DNA of 64,000 bases, from NCBI RefSeq assembly GCF_035594125.1, contig NC_087171.1:17875267-17939266 (forward strand), written 5' to 3'. The stretch comes from Scylla paramamosain. Its lineage: Eukaryota > Arthropoda > Malacostraca > Decapoda > Portunidae. The notes under the pieces were generated by a model. The model was not told where the DNA came from. It worked only from the letters and a program-made list of their open reading frames with translations, and did no database searches. Positions 36,224-64,000 of the stretch are shown in pieces. A program made the translations under genes and the position numbers. How positions within the stretch are numbered: position 1 is the stretch's first letter; the number at the start of each line of letters is the position of its first letter.

Positions 36224-37859
36224 TGTTGAAGCAAACTTTAATTGATTTTTCCATTAAAATTAAAGTACAGAATACATAATGCATATGTTTACATCATAAA
36301 ATACTGTAAAGATAGTTTCAAAACTGGTAATTTACTATGGTAGGAAAATACAAAGATAACATGAAAATAAATATGGCACATTTGTATATAATGGATTGAA
36401 AGATGGCATATAAAAATATGGAATTAAAAGTTTCTAGACATGTATTTGAGCCACTCTGGAATAAATCTCAATGGAGTGTTGAAAACTTGGGAGGAAGATA
36501 GAAATACAAATTGGCAAATTCACACTTTATCAGTTTAGCAAGCATTCAAGGTGCTCAAAACTAATGGGACTATGGAAGTGGCTCTTGTATATTTTAGAGC
36601 CTTGTGGACAGCATGGCAAAATTCCAGTTGATCATACAGCCAAAAATTTAAAATGACATACAAAAAAAGGAAAAATATATATATTTTGTAGGCCAGGATT
36701 CTGATATTTTATCAAGCAAATTCAGTCCTCTAAATGAACTCATTACTTTCTGTGATGGATGTTTACATTTACTTTTTATTTACCTATTGCAATACAAGAA
36801 GGTCCTAATGATACGAGCAGTTTGGCTCTTTGAATTGCTTGTGTAGTGAATTCTCGTATAACAAAATACGTAATGGCAAAAGATGGGTTAGGTTCAGTGA
36901 CAAAGATGACTTTTCAAGTTAAAAACATACAATACCAAAGCTAAAATATACAATATTACATGCAACAAATGTCTATATTATAGAATTGTCGATAAAGCAA
37001 TCTGAAAGAGAAAACAGCTTATGAAGAACATGATTTCATATTTAAACATATAAAACATGCAAAACACTCACCAATAAGTAGTTAATGGCAGGAGAATGCA
37101 TGGTGGGTAGAAGACAGGGAAGGGGAGTGTGGTTCTCTTCCAGTGCTCACAAACTCCTCCCTGCATGTTTCAATCATAGTACATCACCATACAGCCTGGA
37201 TGTGTTAGTTGAAGGCTGCAGGAAGGAGCACATTTCCAACTTTGTAATTTTAATCTCCTCAGATCAAAGCTCGTAGCAACGGATTTTTATGCTCAAATAA
37301 AGAAAATAGTTGCTAATTTACTTATCTCATATTATTGGATTCCCATGTATTGGATGCTCATATAACAGGATCTCCCTGTAAAAATTCTATGTTAAATGTA
37401 TTTTTGATAATCTAGGATGGGATGTGATCTGAGAAAACTAAGGAGTTTTGAAAAGAATGCTGCACCAAAAATATGTCTGAAGTTCAGCAAAGCATGATAT
37501 AAAAGACAAATGTGAATATGACAAAGTAACAAAAGGGAAATATGTAGTTCTTGGGAAGTATATAAATTTCAATCTGACATCACTCCATCAATGGGGCAGC
37601 AGCAAATAAGAATTATGTTATTACTCTACAGCTATTATTTGGTATACTAAGGACAGGGTGTTGGCTCTTAATTTGCTGTCATTATTTAAAATATATCTAT
37701 ATACTCTTTTTAATTATTTGATAATATATACATCATTACTACTCATATCCAAAATATCATATCTTCTCTATCATAATTTTCCACATCTCCCATCTCTCAT
37801 ATTTTTATGCTTGTTGAAATTTTTCACTTGCTATTCACCATCGGTCATTCTCCAATGGA

Positions 37860-38063
37860 AAACACTCACAGGTCATAGTGACCAATCTTTGGGTAGGAGT
37901 AAGACCACTCATACACACCACACACCAGGATAGCAAGTCACAACCCAGTGACTCAGATCCTACACCCAATTGCTGCTCAGTGGACAGGAGTCAAATATTA
38001 AGATGTTTGTCCATTCTCCTTGGTGCTCCCAGCACTTGAGCCCAGGCCTTCTTGATTGTGAGC

Positions 38064-38067
<4 letters not shown>
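37860..38067 (-). mobile_element. Candidate tRNA-derived SINE fragment
   Basis: On the minus strand TTGGCTCACAATC is followed by CCTGGGCTCAAGTGCTGGGA, in which GGGCTCAAGTGC resembles a tRNA B box. The expected A-box side has been replaced by a TG tract. The sequence looks like a dispersed decapod repeat, but this is recollection and inference. Confidence 0.4.

Positions 38068-38113
<46 letters not shown>
38068..38113. repeat. (TG)n microsatellite
   Basis: About 23 TG units at the edge of the SINE-like segment. Confidence 0.95.
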
Positions 38114-38115
<2 letters not shown>

Positions 38116-38775
38116 TGCAATGGAGTAGGGTTTAGTGTAATTTTAAAGGTACAACAAATTTTGGCTAACCAGTAATCACTACTTTAAGGATTCTGATGCA
38201 TGAATCCTGCCAAACAGTAGTCACATCTGCTTAACTCAAGTGTTCACCCACTCTCTGCTTAGAGAGTTACAGCATGCAATACAATCTCAAAGCATCTGTC
38301 CAAATTAATATTTTCATTTTAAACCACTTGTGATCTAAGTATAATATCCACTACACAACCAGGCTTCCATAGTAAGTACATAACAATATTAAGTACACAG
38401 AAAATGTTGTACATCATGTGCATGTCTATAGCTCCTAAAAGGAGACCAGATATTATATGATATAATCTGTTCTAAAGGAGACCTGATAGTTTCCCATTAC
38501 TGTATAATTTAGGCAACAAACAGGCAATGAGAAAAGGCAAATTGCTATAAAATCAATGCTGAGCTATTAAGAAAAAGGAGAGCTGAAGAAAATATTGTTA
38601 TGATTTAAATACTTTGATTCTTGAATTTACACTATTGCCCCTAAGCAATATCAAGCTTATAGCTAGGATGACGAGTAGTTCCTGAAAAAAAACAATACTT
38701 TATACAGTGAATAAATGAATAAATGTTGAGTTTAACTGTGGTAAGAAAATATTGCCCCCTCAAAAGCTATGTACT

Positions 38776-38781
38776 TTTATT
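38776..38781 (-). other. Candidate poly(A) signal for KIF14
   Basis: TTTATT on the plus strand reads AATAAA on the minus strand, about 97 bases beyond the KIF14 stop. A nearer ATTAAA (38823-38828) is an alternative. Confidence 0.5.
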
Positions 38782-38877
38782 TAAAGGATTATTTTATAAA
38801 ATAAATAAAGGATAATGTACATTTTAATTTTTTAAAGAATAAAAATCCACACTCAGCTTGACTTCAATGGGCTAGTT

Positions 38878-55630
<16,753 letters not shown>

Positions 55631-56501
55631 TCCTATGAATAGTGTAAGGGTTCTTTCACACAAGTTCAATGGAGTTCAATGGGGCCTTTCACACAACACA
55701 TTGCAAACACCCAAGCTGGCAAGGATGAACACAGGGGTCTGTTGGTCTGCCAGTGGAACATGAATGCATAGCAAACACGTACACAAGAATCTGACATATT
55801 TCTGTGTGCTTGTTAGACACATGTACAGCACCCATGTGAAAAAGTCCTGAGGTATAAGTGTTGCAACAAAGCATCACTGGAGCCAAAAGATATGCAAGTC
55901 TTTTGGAGATATTACATTTCTCCTTCCTTTTTTTTGGGGGGACAGCATAATGAGTGGGCTTTTTTATCCATTTTTTGTCCTTGGCTAATCTCCCTGATAC
56001 ATAAATAATGCAAAATATATATGTATTATACATATATGCACACTTTTACTAGGAAACATCACACAATAAAAGCACTTTCTCAAATATCTCAAATGAACCA
56101 CACCATTATACTTATTTTTTTGGAATTACCTATCATGCATAAATCACACATCGTGGATGGAAGCTGCTAATCAGTGAATTACTAATATTATTTTTTTCTT
56201 TTCTTTTTTGCCAACTCAACCCATATCTAAACTTAAACTTATTGGCAATGGGGGAGGAAAATGAAAACTAGTTTACTGCCTGAAACTGCAAATTTATGAA
56301 ACAATTATACAGTTATGCTAAGGAATACCTGTAATGTATGTAATCAATGCAAATTCCTAACATCACTATGCATTATTTTGACAATGTAATATTTTGAAGA
56401 CTTAACTTTTTTTTTAAGTTAGTCATAAATAAATAGAGGAGTCTCCTGGGAAATGTAAAAGCCAGTAACAGCGTTAATGATTTTAAGCACTATGACCACT
56501 A

Positions 56502-56820
56502 TTACAAGTCCCTGAGAGGAGGCAACCCTGTGACCAGAGTAAGCCACCACTGAAGCCAGCAGTGATCTTTAGCACAGCACCTACGTCTGCTTGCTTGTGA
56601 GGCGGGTAGGCCTGATCCATTACTCGGCCCACGCCTTTCTCCAGCCAGCACCGAGGCCTCGACAGTGCAGTGGACGGGACGCGCTACGACTTGCACTGCT
56701 ACCTCCCAACCAGCAGTGCCCTCACTGCATCAGTCATTACAGCGTCTACAGCATGAACACTTACCTAGATTTGATATATTAATGTTGATTCAAACAAGTT
56801 TCCTCTTGAGAAGAATGGAG
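56502..56820 (-). other. Possible KIF14 5' UTR exon region
   Basis: GC-richer DNA between the proposed KIF14 promoter and its start codon. A GTAGGT donor-like site lies near 56580 on the minus strand, and an ATTCATAG acceptor precedes the ATG (about 55633). The exon is inferred and its ends are not fixed. Confidence 0.35.
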
Positions 56821-56866
56821 TGCTTGTCAAGAATCATGTCTGGCGGCCAGTACCTTCAGTTTTGCC

Positions 56867-56960
56867 TCCCGCGAAACATTGAACTGAGAGTGTGTTGACA
56901 AAACCGGCGTTCCTCATTGGTCGTGACGCGCGCCACTACCCGCCTCCTATTGGTTCAAAG
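56867..56960 (-). promoter_or_regulatory. Cell-cycle-type promoter elements for KIF14: E2F-like site and two CCAAT boxes
   Basis: On the minus strand two CCAAT boxes (56949-56953 and 56916-56920) lie 33 bp apart in the same orientation, a spacing typical of paired NF-Y sites. TTTCGCGGGA (56867-56876) is a consensus E2F site. A TTTGAA (56954-56959) matches the CHR core but is upstream of the CCAAT boxes rather than downstream as usual. KIF14 is a G2/M-expressed gene in animals, which fits. Confidence 0.6.
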
Positions 56961-57967
56961 TTGCATTCGTCATTGCACTTTGATACATTTCTTTTGTCAA
57001 ATGTTCTGAAACACAGCCTTGGAAAAAAAATTGTTTAACGTTTTGTTTTATTTTTTTGCATAAACAATGTGAAGAAAGTACTCATCACATGTGATTTCCA
57101 TGTAGCACAGGACCAACGAACAGCCCTCCAGCAGGGCCCGCAAACTTTGAATCACGTCAAGACAAGCAAACACTCAAAACCCTATAATAGCACAGTAAGT
57201 GGAGATGCCATCACAATTAAAGATAAATTAATCTTGTTCTCGTGTATTTCCAAGTAAATAGCCGTGAAAAAAAATTATAGTGAAAAGATAAATAGATAAA
57301 TAAACAAATTGTTCACTACACAGTACTGTATTTAGCAAAGATCCCCATACCAATAAGCAAACCACAATTTGTTCTAAATTTTTTTTAACCTCTTCAAATG
57401 TATTTTTCATGAGTGTGGTGACAGTTTAATACACTCTGGACCGATTGAGGTTTTTAAGTGTGTTTTCATGACTACAGTAATACTTCGGTAGTGTTTCATT
57501 AGCTACTCATCGTGAAGTAGAGTTATCGCTTATCTGTTGGGAAAATTGGGCAAGGTTATGAAAGATAAAGAAAAAAAATCAGTAATGATGACGTGTTAAC
57601 AGTTGCAGCCAAGACGAGTAGCAGTACGATAGAAAAATAGAAGAATATTGATATAAAAACTATAAATCAATCGATGAGACGTGTTTCTTTACTGTTTAAA
57701 TTTCTCTTAAAACTGGAATATGGTTATTATCTACACACCACTCATAAGAACTCAAAATAATATTTTACATGTCTACAATGGTTTTTCTTTAAGTAAGGAA
57801 CATATCCTTATTATCAGATAAAAAATTTTGAGGTCGAAAAGTTTTTCACTTTTTAATAAAGATCCGAAACTACAAAAATTAAAGAAAAATTTCTTCAAAG
57901 GTTACGGAAGTTTAAATCGTGGGAAGTAAAATAATAATATTGATATAAAAAGTATATATCAATCCAT

Positions 57968-57970
<3 letters not shown>

Positions 57971-58055
<85 letters not shown>

Positions 58056-58068
58056 TGTGTGTGTGTGT
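57971..58068. repeat. (AG)n then (TG)n microsatellite
   Basis: About 41 AG units run into 8 TG units. Confidence 0.97.
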
Positions 58069-58311
58069 TTTAGTGTCCTAAGTTCTTTTAAAAGTGAAGT
58101 ATGTTTGTCACTCGTACAATATTGCTCCGCGAAACGGAATGTAGAAAGTGGATAATAGATAGTTTCAGTAGTACTGAATTTGAGTCTCTCTACGTCATGT
58201 AGCTATGAAAGCAGTTGATCATCTAAGTCTCTTGTGACGAGAGAGTTGTGTCATCTTGATGGAGAGAAAGACTCTCAGCCTTTCTTGCTGCAAGCGTACT
58301 TTTTGCATTAG

Positions 58312-58424
<113 letters not shown>

Positions 58425-59014
58425 TGTACGTAAAATATGCAAGTAGTTCACCGTAGATTTCTGTGGCAACATCTGCGTCACACCCACAGCCACCAAGCCC
58501 ACCCACTGTGCGGTGTCCTTCCACCAACACGCGACGATGCCCGTATTCAGACACGCTTTATTCTCTCACCACGACTATTTTCGAAGGCCACAGAGGTAAC
58601 TAGCCGGGTCTTCAAGGCTGTTTTTCCTGTTAATAATAGAGAAATTGTATTAGTCTGTCACTAGAACCGTTGAAACAGCCTGAAAACCCGTGTAACTTCA
58701 ACTAGAGCCTTTGAATGTATCTGCTCAGGCGTCATAGCTACTGGGGAGATACGTGCAAGTGTACACAAGGAGGCAGCATTTCCCTCGTGGTTGTCAGTGC
58801 TGCTTCCCGGGTATGGCCTTCACTCCTTCAGTATGTTCCGATGAAAAAAAAATAAAAATAAAAATAAAAGTAAAGAAAAAAAGTCACCTGATATCTATTT
58901 CCACGCATTACTCGTACTTCAAAAAGATAGCCTATGTATCATTATTATTATTATTACTATTATTATTATCATATTTTCATTATTAATATTAAATTACACA
59001 TAGTCTTGTCAGCT

Positions 59015-59015
59015 A

Positions 59016-59073
<58 letters not shown>
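59015..59073. repeat. (TG)n then (AG)n microsatellite
   Basis: The same TG-to-AG order as at 58314-58421. Confidence 0.97.
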
Positions 59074-59074
<1 letters not shown>

Positions 59075-59264
59075 AGGGTTGCGGGGGAGGGGTACAGAAG
59101 GACTTGCCCTCCGGCCTGGGAGTCCTGTTGCTCCCTGGCGAGTCTGTTTATAGTCAGCTGATTGGCCAAGTCAATTTACATGAACTCATACATGTATGTC
59201 CTTGATGTGTGAAGATTCTTTTACCCATATCCAGACACGCGTCTGTCTAATAAAGTGTGCGCGC

Positions 59265-59265
<1 letters not shown>

Positions 59266-59300
<35 letters not shown>

Positions 59301-59303
59301 ACA
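59266..59303. repeat. (CA)n microsatellite
   Basis: A short CA tract at the left edge of the GC-rich 5' region of the TGF-beta-family gene. Confidence 0.95.
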
Positions 59304-59304
59304 T

Positions 59305-59732
59305 CGTGGCGGGCGGGCACCCAGGACAGAGGGGCAGTAGTGGTCAGGCGAGCAGACGACGCGCAGCCAGCCAGATAGCTGGGTGTAAGTGAACCACGGA
59401 GCGCGGGAGGCGGCCAGTTGCGGTGCTCTACAAGAGCTAAGGTGTTTCAATGGTCACTCGCAGCCCAGGAGCGGCCCCGGCGGGCAAATGTTAGCCGGAT
59501 AGTGATGGGAGTGCTGCACTGTGAGCTAAAGCGAACAAAGTGTTGCCAACTTAGTATAATGGAAAGAAAGGTGCTGCGAGAGTGAGACAAGCAAGTGGGA
59601 AAGGCGCAAGTCGCCTCTAGACATCTGCACAGGCGCAGCGCCGCTGAAGACTGCCAGGGTGGCGGGCGCGCCCAGGTGGTGCAGGGCGTGATGGGCGGCA
59701 AATAAGACCACGAGGCACCACTGACGCCCCTC
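59305..59732 (+). promoter_or_regulatory. GC/CpG-rich promoter and 5' UTR of the TGF-beta-family gene
   Basis: About 430 bp of CpG-rich DNA, unlike the AT-rich surroundings, lies directly upstream of the start codon. It contains upstream ATGs, including a five-codon frame ATGGGCGGCAAATAA at 59691-59705, 27 bases before the main ATG. The transcription start cannot be fixed. Confidence 0.5.
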
Positions 59733-60072
59733 ATGACCCGAAGCAGGTGGGGGGCGGCCCGCCTGGCCACATTGCTGCTGCTGGCCATGGTGGGCGTCGC
59801 TGGAGAGGCCATGCCCGCACCCCCTGTTCCCCCTACCAATCACACCGTTGAGGAGGACTACGAGTACTACTATGACTATGACTATTACTATGATGAGGAT
59901 GGATCCAAGAAGCTAAATATGAGCGAATTTCGCCTGCCGAAGGAGCAGAGGCGGATTGGCAAGCCTTATGTGCCCCGCTACATGCTGGAGCTGTACGCCG
60001 AGCAGAGCCTTAGCAGGAAGACGCCACTACCCGGCGCCGACCTTGTCAGGAGCTTCACCGCCGTCAGCACAG
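59733..60072 (+). CDS. First coding exon of a secreted TGF-beta/BMP-family ligand (partial, continues past the window)
   Basis: 113 codons plus one base, ending ACAG|GTGAGT. The product starts MTRSRWGAARLATLLLLAMV, a basic-then-hydrophobic signal peptide probably cleaved near Gly/Ala 22-26. A Pro-rich stretch, an NHT glycosylation site and a very Tyr/Asp/Glu-rich segment (EDYEYYYDYDYYYDEDG) follow. The end carries PRYMLELYAEQS and PGADLVRSFTAVS, the alpha-1 region of TGF-beta-superfamily propeptides (the YML-LY...A--VRSF pattern of BMPs). The cysteine-knot ligand domain would be in later exons, not present here, so the subtype (BMP9/10-like or BMP2/4-like) is undecided. ORF bases after 60072 are intron. 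Confidence 0.8.
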
Positions 60073-62707
60073 GTGAGTCGCTGAAGCGTGGCGTAAATTC
60101 AGAACATTTTCCTACAGGTAACATGCATTCATTTGTGATCTACTCAAGAAGACAGACACCTTCCTGTGGCAGGGATGAGCCCACGCCCCTGCTTCGCCTC
60201 GCCCACATATTCTCGGCACTATGTTCCAGGCATGACGGTGACCGAATGAGCTTTTTTTTTTTTTACGACGCGCTCGGTACTGGAAGTGTTACGGATATTC
60301 TCTAACCAGCGGACATGTGCAAGGTATTCCGAGTGAGGGCTACGAAGCGGACAGGTTTGCATTGCGAGACAAAGTGGTGTCCGTCAGAAGCCGCGAAGGC
60401 GAGGCGGTGATAGTAATCATTGTGCTGGTAACTACAGCTTGCTGATGCCGCTGATACGATGATTGCATTAACGCTAGTACAGTGGGCCACGCATAGAGCG
60501 TTGTTTATCTCAACCATGCAAAGAAAACGGGCAGTGAGTTTAGGGTGAAGGAATGGCGGCACTGGAGGGCATGCTTCCCGGTGTTGGACAAGACACACCA
60601 GGCGCACCAGACACGTGTTTGGCAAGATTTACCTCACTACGATTTGATAATAAGGACTGAAATGTGAAGTAGATAACGCATCATAGGTAAGAAAGTCTCC
60701 TTCACACAAATATCCTCTTGATCAATGAAGACCAAACAAACGGCTTCACACATCACTTCCCATTTTTGGACCGCGCCTTAAGCTCAAAATGAAGCAAACT
60801 GAAAACGCATTAATGCATTCAAGAGCATAATGACAAGAGACCTGGTTAGCTTATACACTTAGAGAGCTCTTATATTTGCATAAAATGTTGGCCGCACCAC
60901 CACTTGGGTATGCTACAGCTATTACTGGAGGGAGCGCCGGGAATACCACGTGCCCGGGACAATGAACACAACAATGAGCTGGTTCATGGATAATTTACTT
61001 CAGGTTCACGGTGCGTTAGTGGTGAGGCGAGGAAGTGTTACAGTTTATCTTGCAAGGTACCTGTGTTCCGGTTGGGTCTTTGCTTTGTTGAGAGGAATGA
61101 ATGATGGCGGAGGTTGTGTTAGTGGTGGTGGTGGTGGTGGTGCGTCGTAGTTTTCGGGTTGAATACCAAGACCATAAGCTGCGTCACACTGAGTCCTGTC
61201 CTTTCAAAACCAAGCGATCCAGTCATTCCTAAAGACCGTACTCTCAAATGTTTCATCGTCTTACTGGTGCCCTCTTTCAATAAGCTTCTGTGGAAGTTAT
61301 TTAAGTTTTCAAGGGTATTTTCGTAATTTTAGCGATGGTTTAGAAATTATTTTATTTTTAAAGGATTCTAGTGAAAGTTTTTGCAGTTTTCAAAGGTGTT
61401 AAACGAGGATCCTGTAGCATCAGTGGAGGAAACACCAATGGGAACGCATCTAATAATTTTCGGCCTTAGAAAACCGTGCATATTAGAAAAAAATAAATAA
61501 AATAAAAAAAAAAAATATGAACCTAACACATCGAGCTAGGGATGGCACAAGGTGTCTCTCACCTCACACCTTGACATTCATCTCTCTTCCCCAGAATCAT
61601 TTGCCGCAATAAACGTACTAAAGCAGGAACACACACTAATAAAGCCAGCACGTTAAAGGCGCGACATGTGTGGAGACCAGACGTAAATTTACTACACCAC
61701 ACGCACGCCCACCACCCACCCACCCCTCCTCTCCTGTCGGACGGTCAAAGGGAGGACGACGCATAGCAGACCCGCCACTCGCCCCTTTTATGTACTCTTT
61801 GTTGAGGAACATTTGATTTGATGCTGCAAAGGTTTCTATTTTGTATCGGTGGGAAGAAAGGTTTTCTGATCTGCATTTCAATTTGTCCATCCGCTAAGAC
61901 TGGTCAACTCAGTTTTTAATGACATACCCAAACTTGCCTTGATTAATTTTGGGGGCAATGAACTTCCAGAATAACATTAGTTTTTTTACTATCACGTCCA
62001 TATTTTTCCTTCGTCACTGCCTTTTTTTTTTTTCTTGTTGAACTGTCATAAAAAGTATAAGACTTTAATTAATTCCACTATCACCTCAATCCTTTGAAGC
62101 CTGAACCCGTTACTTTTAGTTCCATTACTTGTGCTGGTTATGCTCAGACTCAACCTGTATCACCCCAACTACTACCACCACCACCGTCACCGCTGCTTCT
62201 TCTCTGAGTCCTCATCTCTTGCACCTCCACCTTGCCATTTTCTTGCTCATTTATTCATTTATTATTATTATTATTTTTTTTTTTATGTAAGAGGCGCACT
62301 GACCAAGGACAACACAAAGAGAGAGGAAAAAGGACCCACTGAGATGCTAGTCTCAAAAGAAAGGTTAAAATCTATAAATAAAATACATTCTTGACTGTAT
62401 CATTCATATGTCTAATGTCAATACAGATGATAAAAATGAAAAAGAACAAAACAGGCCTTTCTTTAAACTACGTGGGACTCTTTCAATCTATCCTTGAGCT
62501 GGGGTCCCTTAGGGTGAACCGCCATAAGTAGGTCATGGCCTTCCTGATTCACTCGGCCCTGGCTCTGAGGGTAACAATTCATAATCTGAGTGGCGCCAAC
62601 TTTTATCGTTCCAGACATCGCCTCAAAGCACGACTGCCTCCCTCCATACCTGCGAGAGGAGGCTGCGAATTGCTTTATCCCAAGGGAGTTATTGCCACAC
62701 GCTGCTG

Positions 62708-62790
<83 letters not shown>
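62708..62790. repeat. (AG)n microsatellite
   Basis: About 41 AG units, directly followed by the dispersed repeat starting at about 62800. Confidence 0.97.
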
Positions 62791-62792
<2 letters not shown>

Positions 62793-63146
62793 CTTAAAAG
62801 TATTGTTCTCTCATCAGGTTAATTTTCAAAGGTCACAGACACGATTAGTCAATCTTTCATTGGGTGTTTTTCTTACTGATGATGCAGAGTTATCGTTTAA
62901 ACTATCACTAGAATCACCAGAACATCCTTAAGAACACCAACAACATTTACTAAAGACTGTTGAATGTCAGAGATAAGACTACGCAGTGTTTGGAATAATA
63001 TGGTTCTGGATGGCACTGTCTCAGGGATTCGCCAATTCCTTGAATCTTCCTCCTATGTGTGATTCACTAAGCTGTATCTGTGTCTGGTGTTAACTCTTAC
63101 AAATCCTGAATAGATGCCAAGAGAAACCCACTACCACGTTCAGCCA

Positions 63147-63174
63147 CCACCACCACCACCACCACCACCACGGC
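63147..63174. repeat. (CAC)n trinucleotide repeat
   Basis: About nine CAC/CCA units in intron DNA. Confidence 0.9.
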
Positions 63175-63316
63175 AACGTCTCCACCAAACAGGTCTTAGC
63201 AAGGGAAGGAGATGAAGGGGAGCCGGATCTTCTTCTCCAGGTTACGTAGATCAAACGTCACCCTTGCATAAAACAAACGGGGCGAAAAGAGAGGAATGAT
63301 CGATTCATCCTTACTC

Positions 63317-63318
<2 letters not shown>

Positions 63319-63364
<46 letters not shown>

Positions 63365-63368
63365 ACAC
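63319..63368. repeat. (CA)n microsatellite
   Basis: A CA tract with one AAA interruption. Confidence 0.95.
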
Positions 63369-63476
63369 GAAGTATCTTGCGTTGCGTGTCAAGTCGTGCT
63401 GAGAAACACTGTTATAATAAATTTCTGAACTGTACTTGTAACACTTCATTAACTGCTAACACGTACGTACATGCTC

Positions 63477-63478
<2 letters not shown>

Positions 63479-63520
<42 letters not shown>
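63479..63520. repeat. (CA)n microsatellite
   Basis: About 21 CA units. Like the previous tract, it is preceded by CTAAC. Confidence 0.95.
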
Positions 63521-63521
<1 letters not shown>

Positions 63522-63770
63522 AATAAGACTGAAAGTAAAGGCAGGACACTATGGGAACACGCCTTTACCGATGCCAATGAGCTCTTACCACCTCACTGCG
63601 AGTTAAGAGTCAAAGGGGGAGAGGAAAAAAAAACGTACCTTTTGATATAAGATGGCAGGTAATTGTAAGCAAGAAGAAGGCCACCTCATGCATTAGTCAG
63701 TTAGGAGGGGAGCAAAAACTAATATTTGCCGGTGCTTTTGTTGGGAGGAAGCTAATGTGGGGAAGATCAG

Positions 63771-63802
<32 letters not shown>
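63771..63802. repeat. (TG)n microsatellite
   Basis: About 15 TG units near the window end. Confidence 0.95.
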
Positions 63803-63806
<4 letters not shown>

Positions 63807-64000
63807 TTGCAGTTTCTTCCTTCTCCCGTATCCCGTTTTCTTTGTATCTCGTGTTATGCTCGTCTCTTGTTGTTCTTCGCTATAATTTGTCGTTTTATTT
63901 AACTGACTGATTCATTCATTCATTGTTTGTTGGTTTGTTTGTTTGTTTGGTTGTTGTTGTTGTACTGTTAAATGAATTCTTGACAAGATTAAGTAAATTC

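Larger units (their letters stand above)
36154..38877. other. Tail-to-tail spacer between MTRFR and KIF14
   Basis: Contains the MTRFR 3' UTR with its AATAAA, AT-rich DNA, a SINE-like segment ending in (TG)n (37860-38115) and the KIF14 3' UTR. No coding gene was recognised. Confidence 0.65.
60073..64000. other. Intron of the TGF-beta-family gene; no further exon recognised
   Basis: Contains (AG)n, (CA)n, (TG)n and CAC-type repeats and stretches resembling a dispersed repeat (about 61290-61420, 62800-62990). Open frames in it are short and unlike the TGF-beta family. Confidence 0.6.

Noticed and set aside
60073..60305. Continuation of the TGF-beta-family open frame to 190 aa
   Set aside because: The sequence after 60072 begins with a consensus GTGAGT donor and encodes nothing like the family.

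Overview
The window looks like nuclear DNA of an arthropod, most likely a decapod crustacean. Coding exons are short and separated by AT-rich introns. Long dinucleotide microsatellites, especially (AG)n/(CT)n, occur throughout, and several non-LTR retrotransposon relics share one 3' tail of a type I recall from decapod genomes. No bacterial-style operons, CRISPR array or complete viral genome was seen. The species is inferred and cannot be proven from the sequence.

Six protein-coding loci alternate in strand. (1) 392-4939, minus: SMYD5-like SET/MYND protein, 8 coding exons, 395 aa. (2) 8967-13382, plus: ERCC5/XPG-type repair endonuclease, one uninterrupted 1471-codon frame. (3) 18987-29991, minus: GBA2 non-lysosomal glucosylceramidase, 16 coding exons, 872 aa. 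(4) 30232-36153, plus: MTRFR (C12orf65-type) mitochondrial ribosome-rescue factor with a GGQ motif; two exons are firm and a short first exon is proposed. (5) 38878-55630, minus: KIF14-type kinesin with motor, FHA and coiled coils, 28 coding exons, 1537 aa. (6) From 59733, plus: first coding exon of a secreted TGF-beta/BMP-family ligand, continuing beyond the window. For SMYD5, GBA2 and KIF14 I placed exon borders by reading splice sites and checking codon phase at every junction; each model sums to a whole number of codons.

Between the genes: 4940-8966 is a head-to-head spacer with an array resembling splice-donor sites. 13383-18986 is intergenic DNA with a candidate MITE and two tight hairpins. 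29992-30231 is a short divergent GBA2/MTRFR promoter. 31294-33793 is a 2.5-kb hAT DNA transposon with terminal inverted repeats and an 8-bp target duplication, inserted inside the 3' tail of an older retroelement. 36154-38877 is tail-to-tail spacer. About 56.8-57.0 kb is a cell-cycle-type promoter for KIF14. The DNA after 60072 is intron of the TGF-beta-family gene.

The genes act in unrelated housekeeping or developmental roles (chromatin or protein methylation, nucleotide excision repair, glycolipid breakdown, mitochondrial translation rescue, cytokinesis, signalling). I see no dedicated multi-gene system. The most notable observations are the nested transposon inside the proposed MTRFR intron, a KIF14 intron made almost entirely of a microsatellite, duplicated splice-acceptor fragments in KIF14, the intronless ERCC5 frame with an internal Lys/Glu repeat, and the donor-like array at about 7.1 kb.
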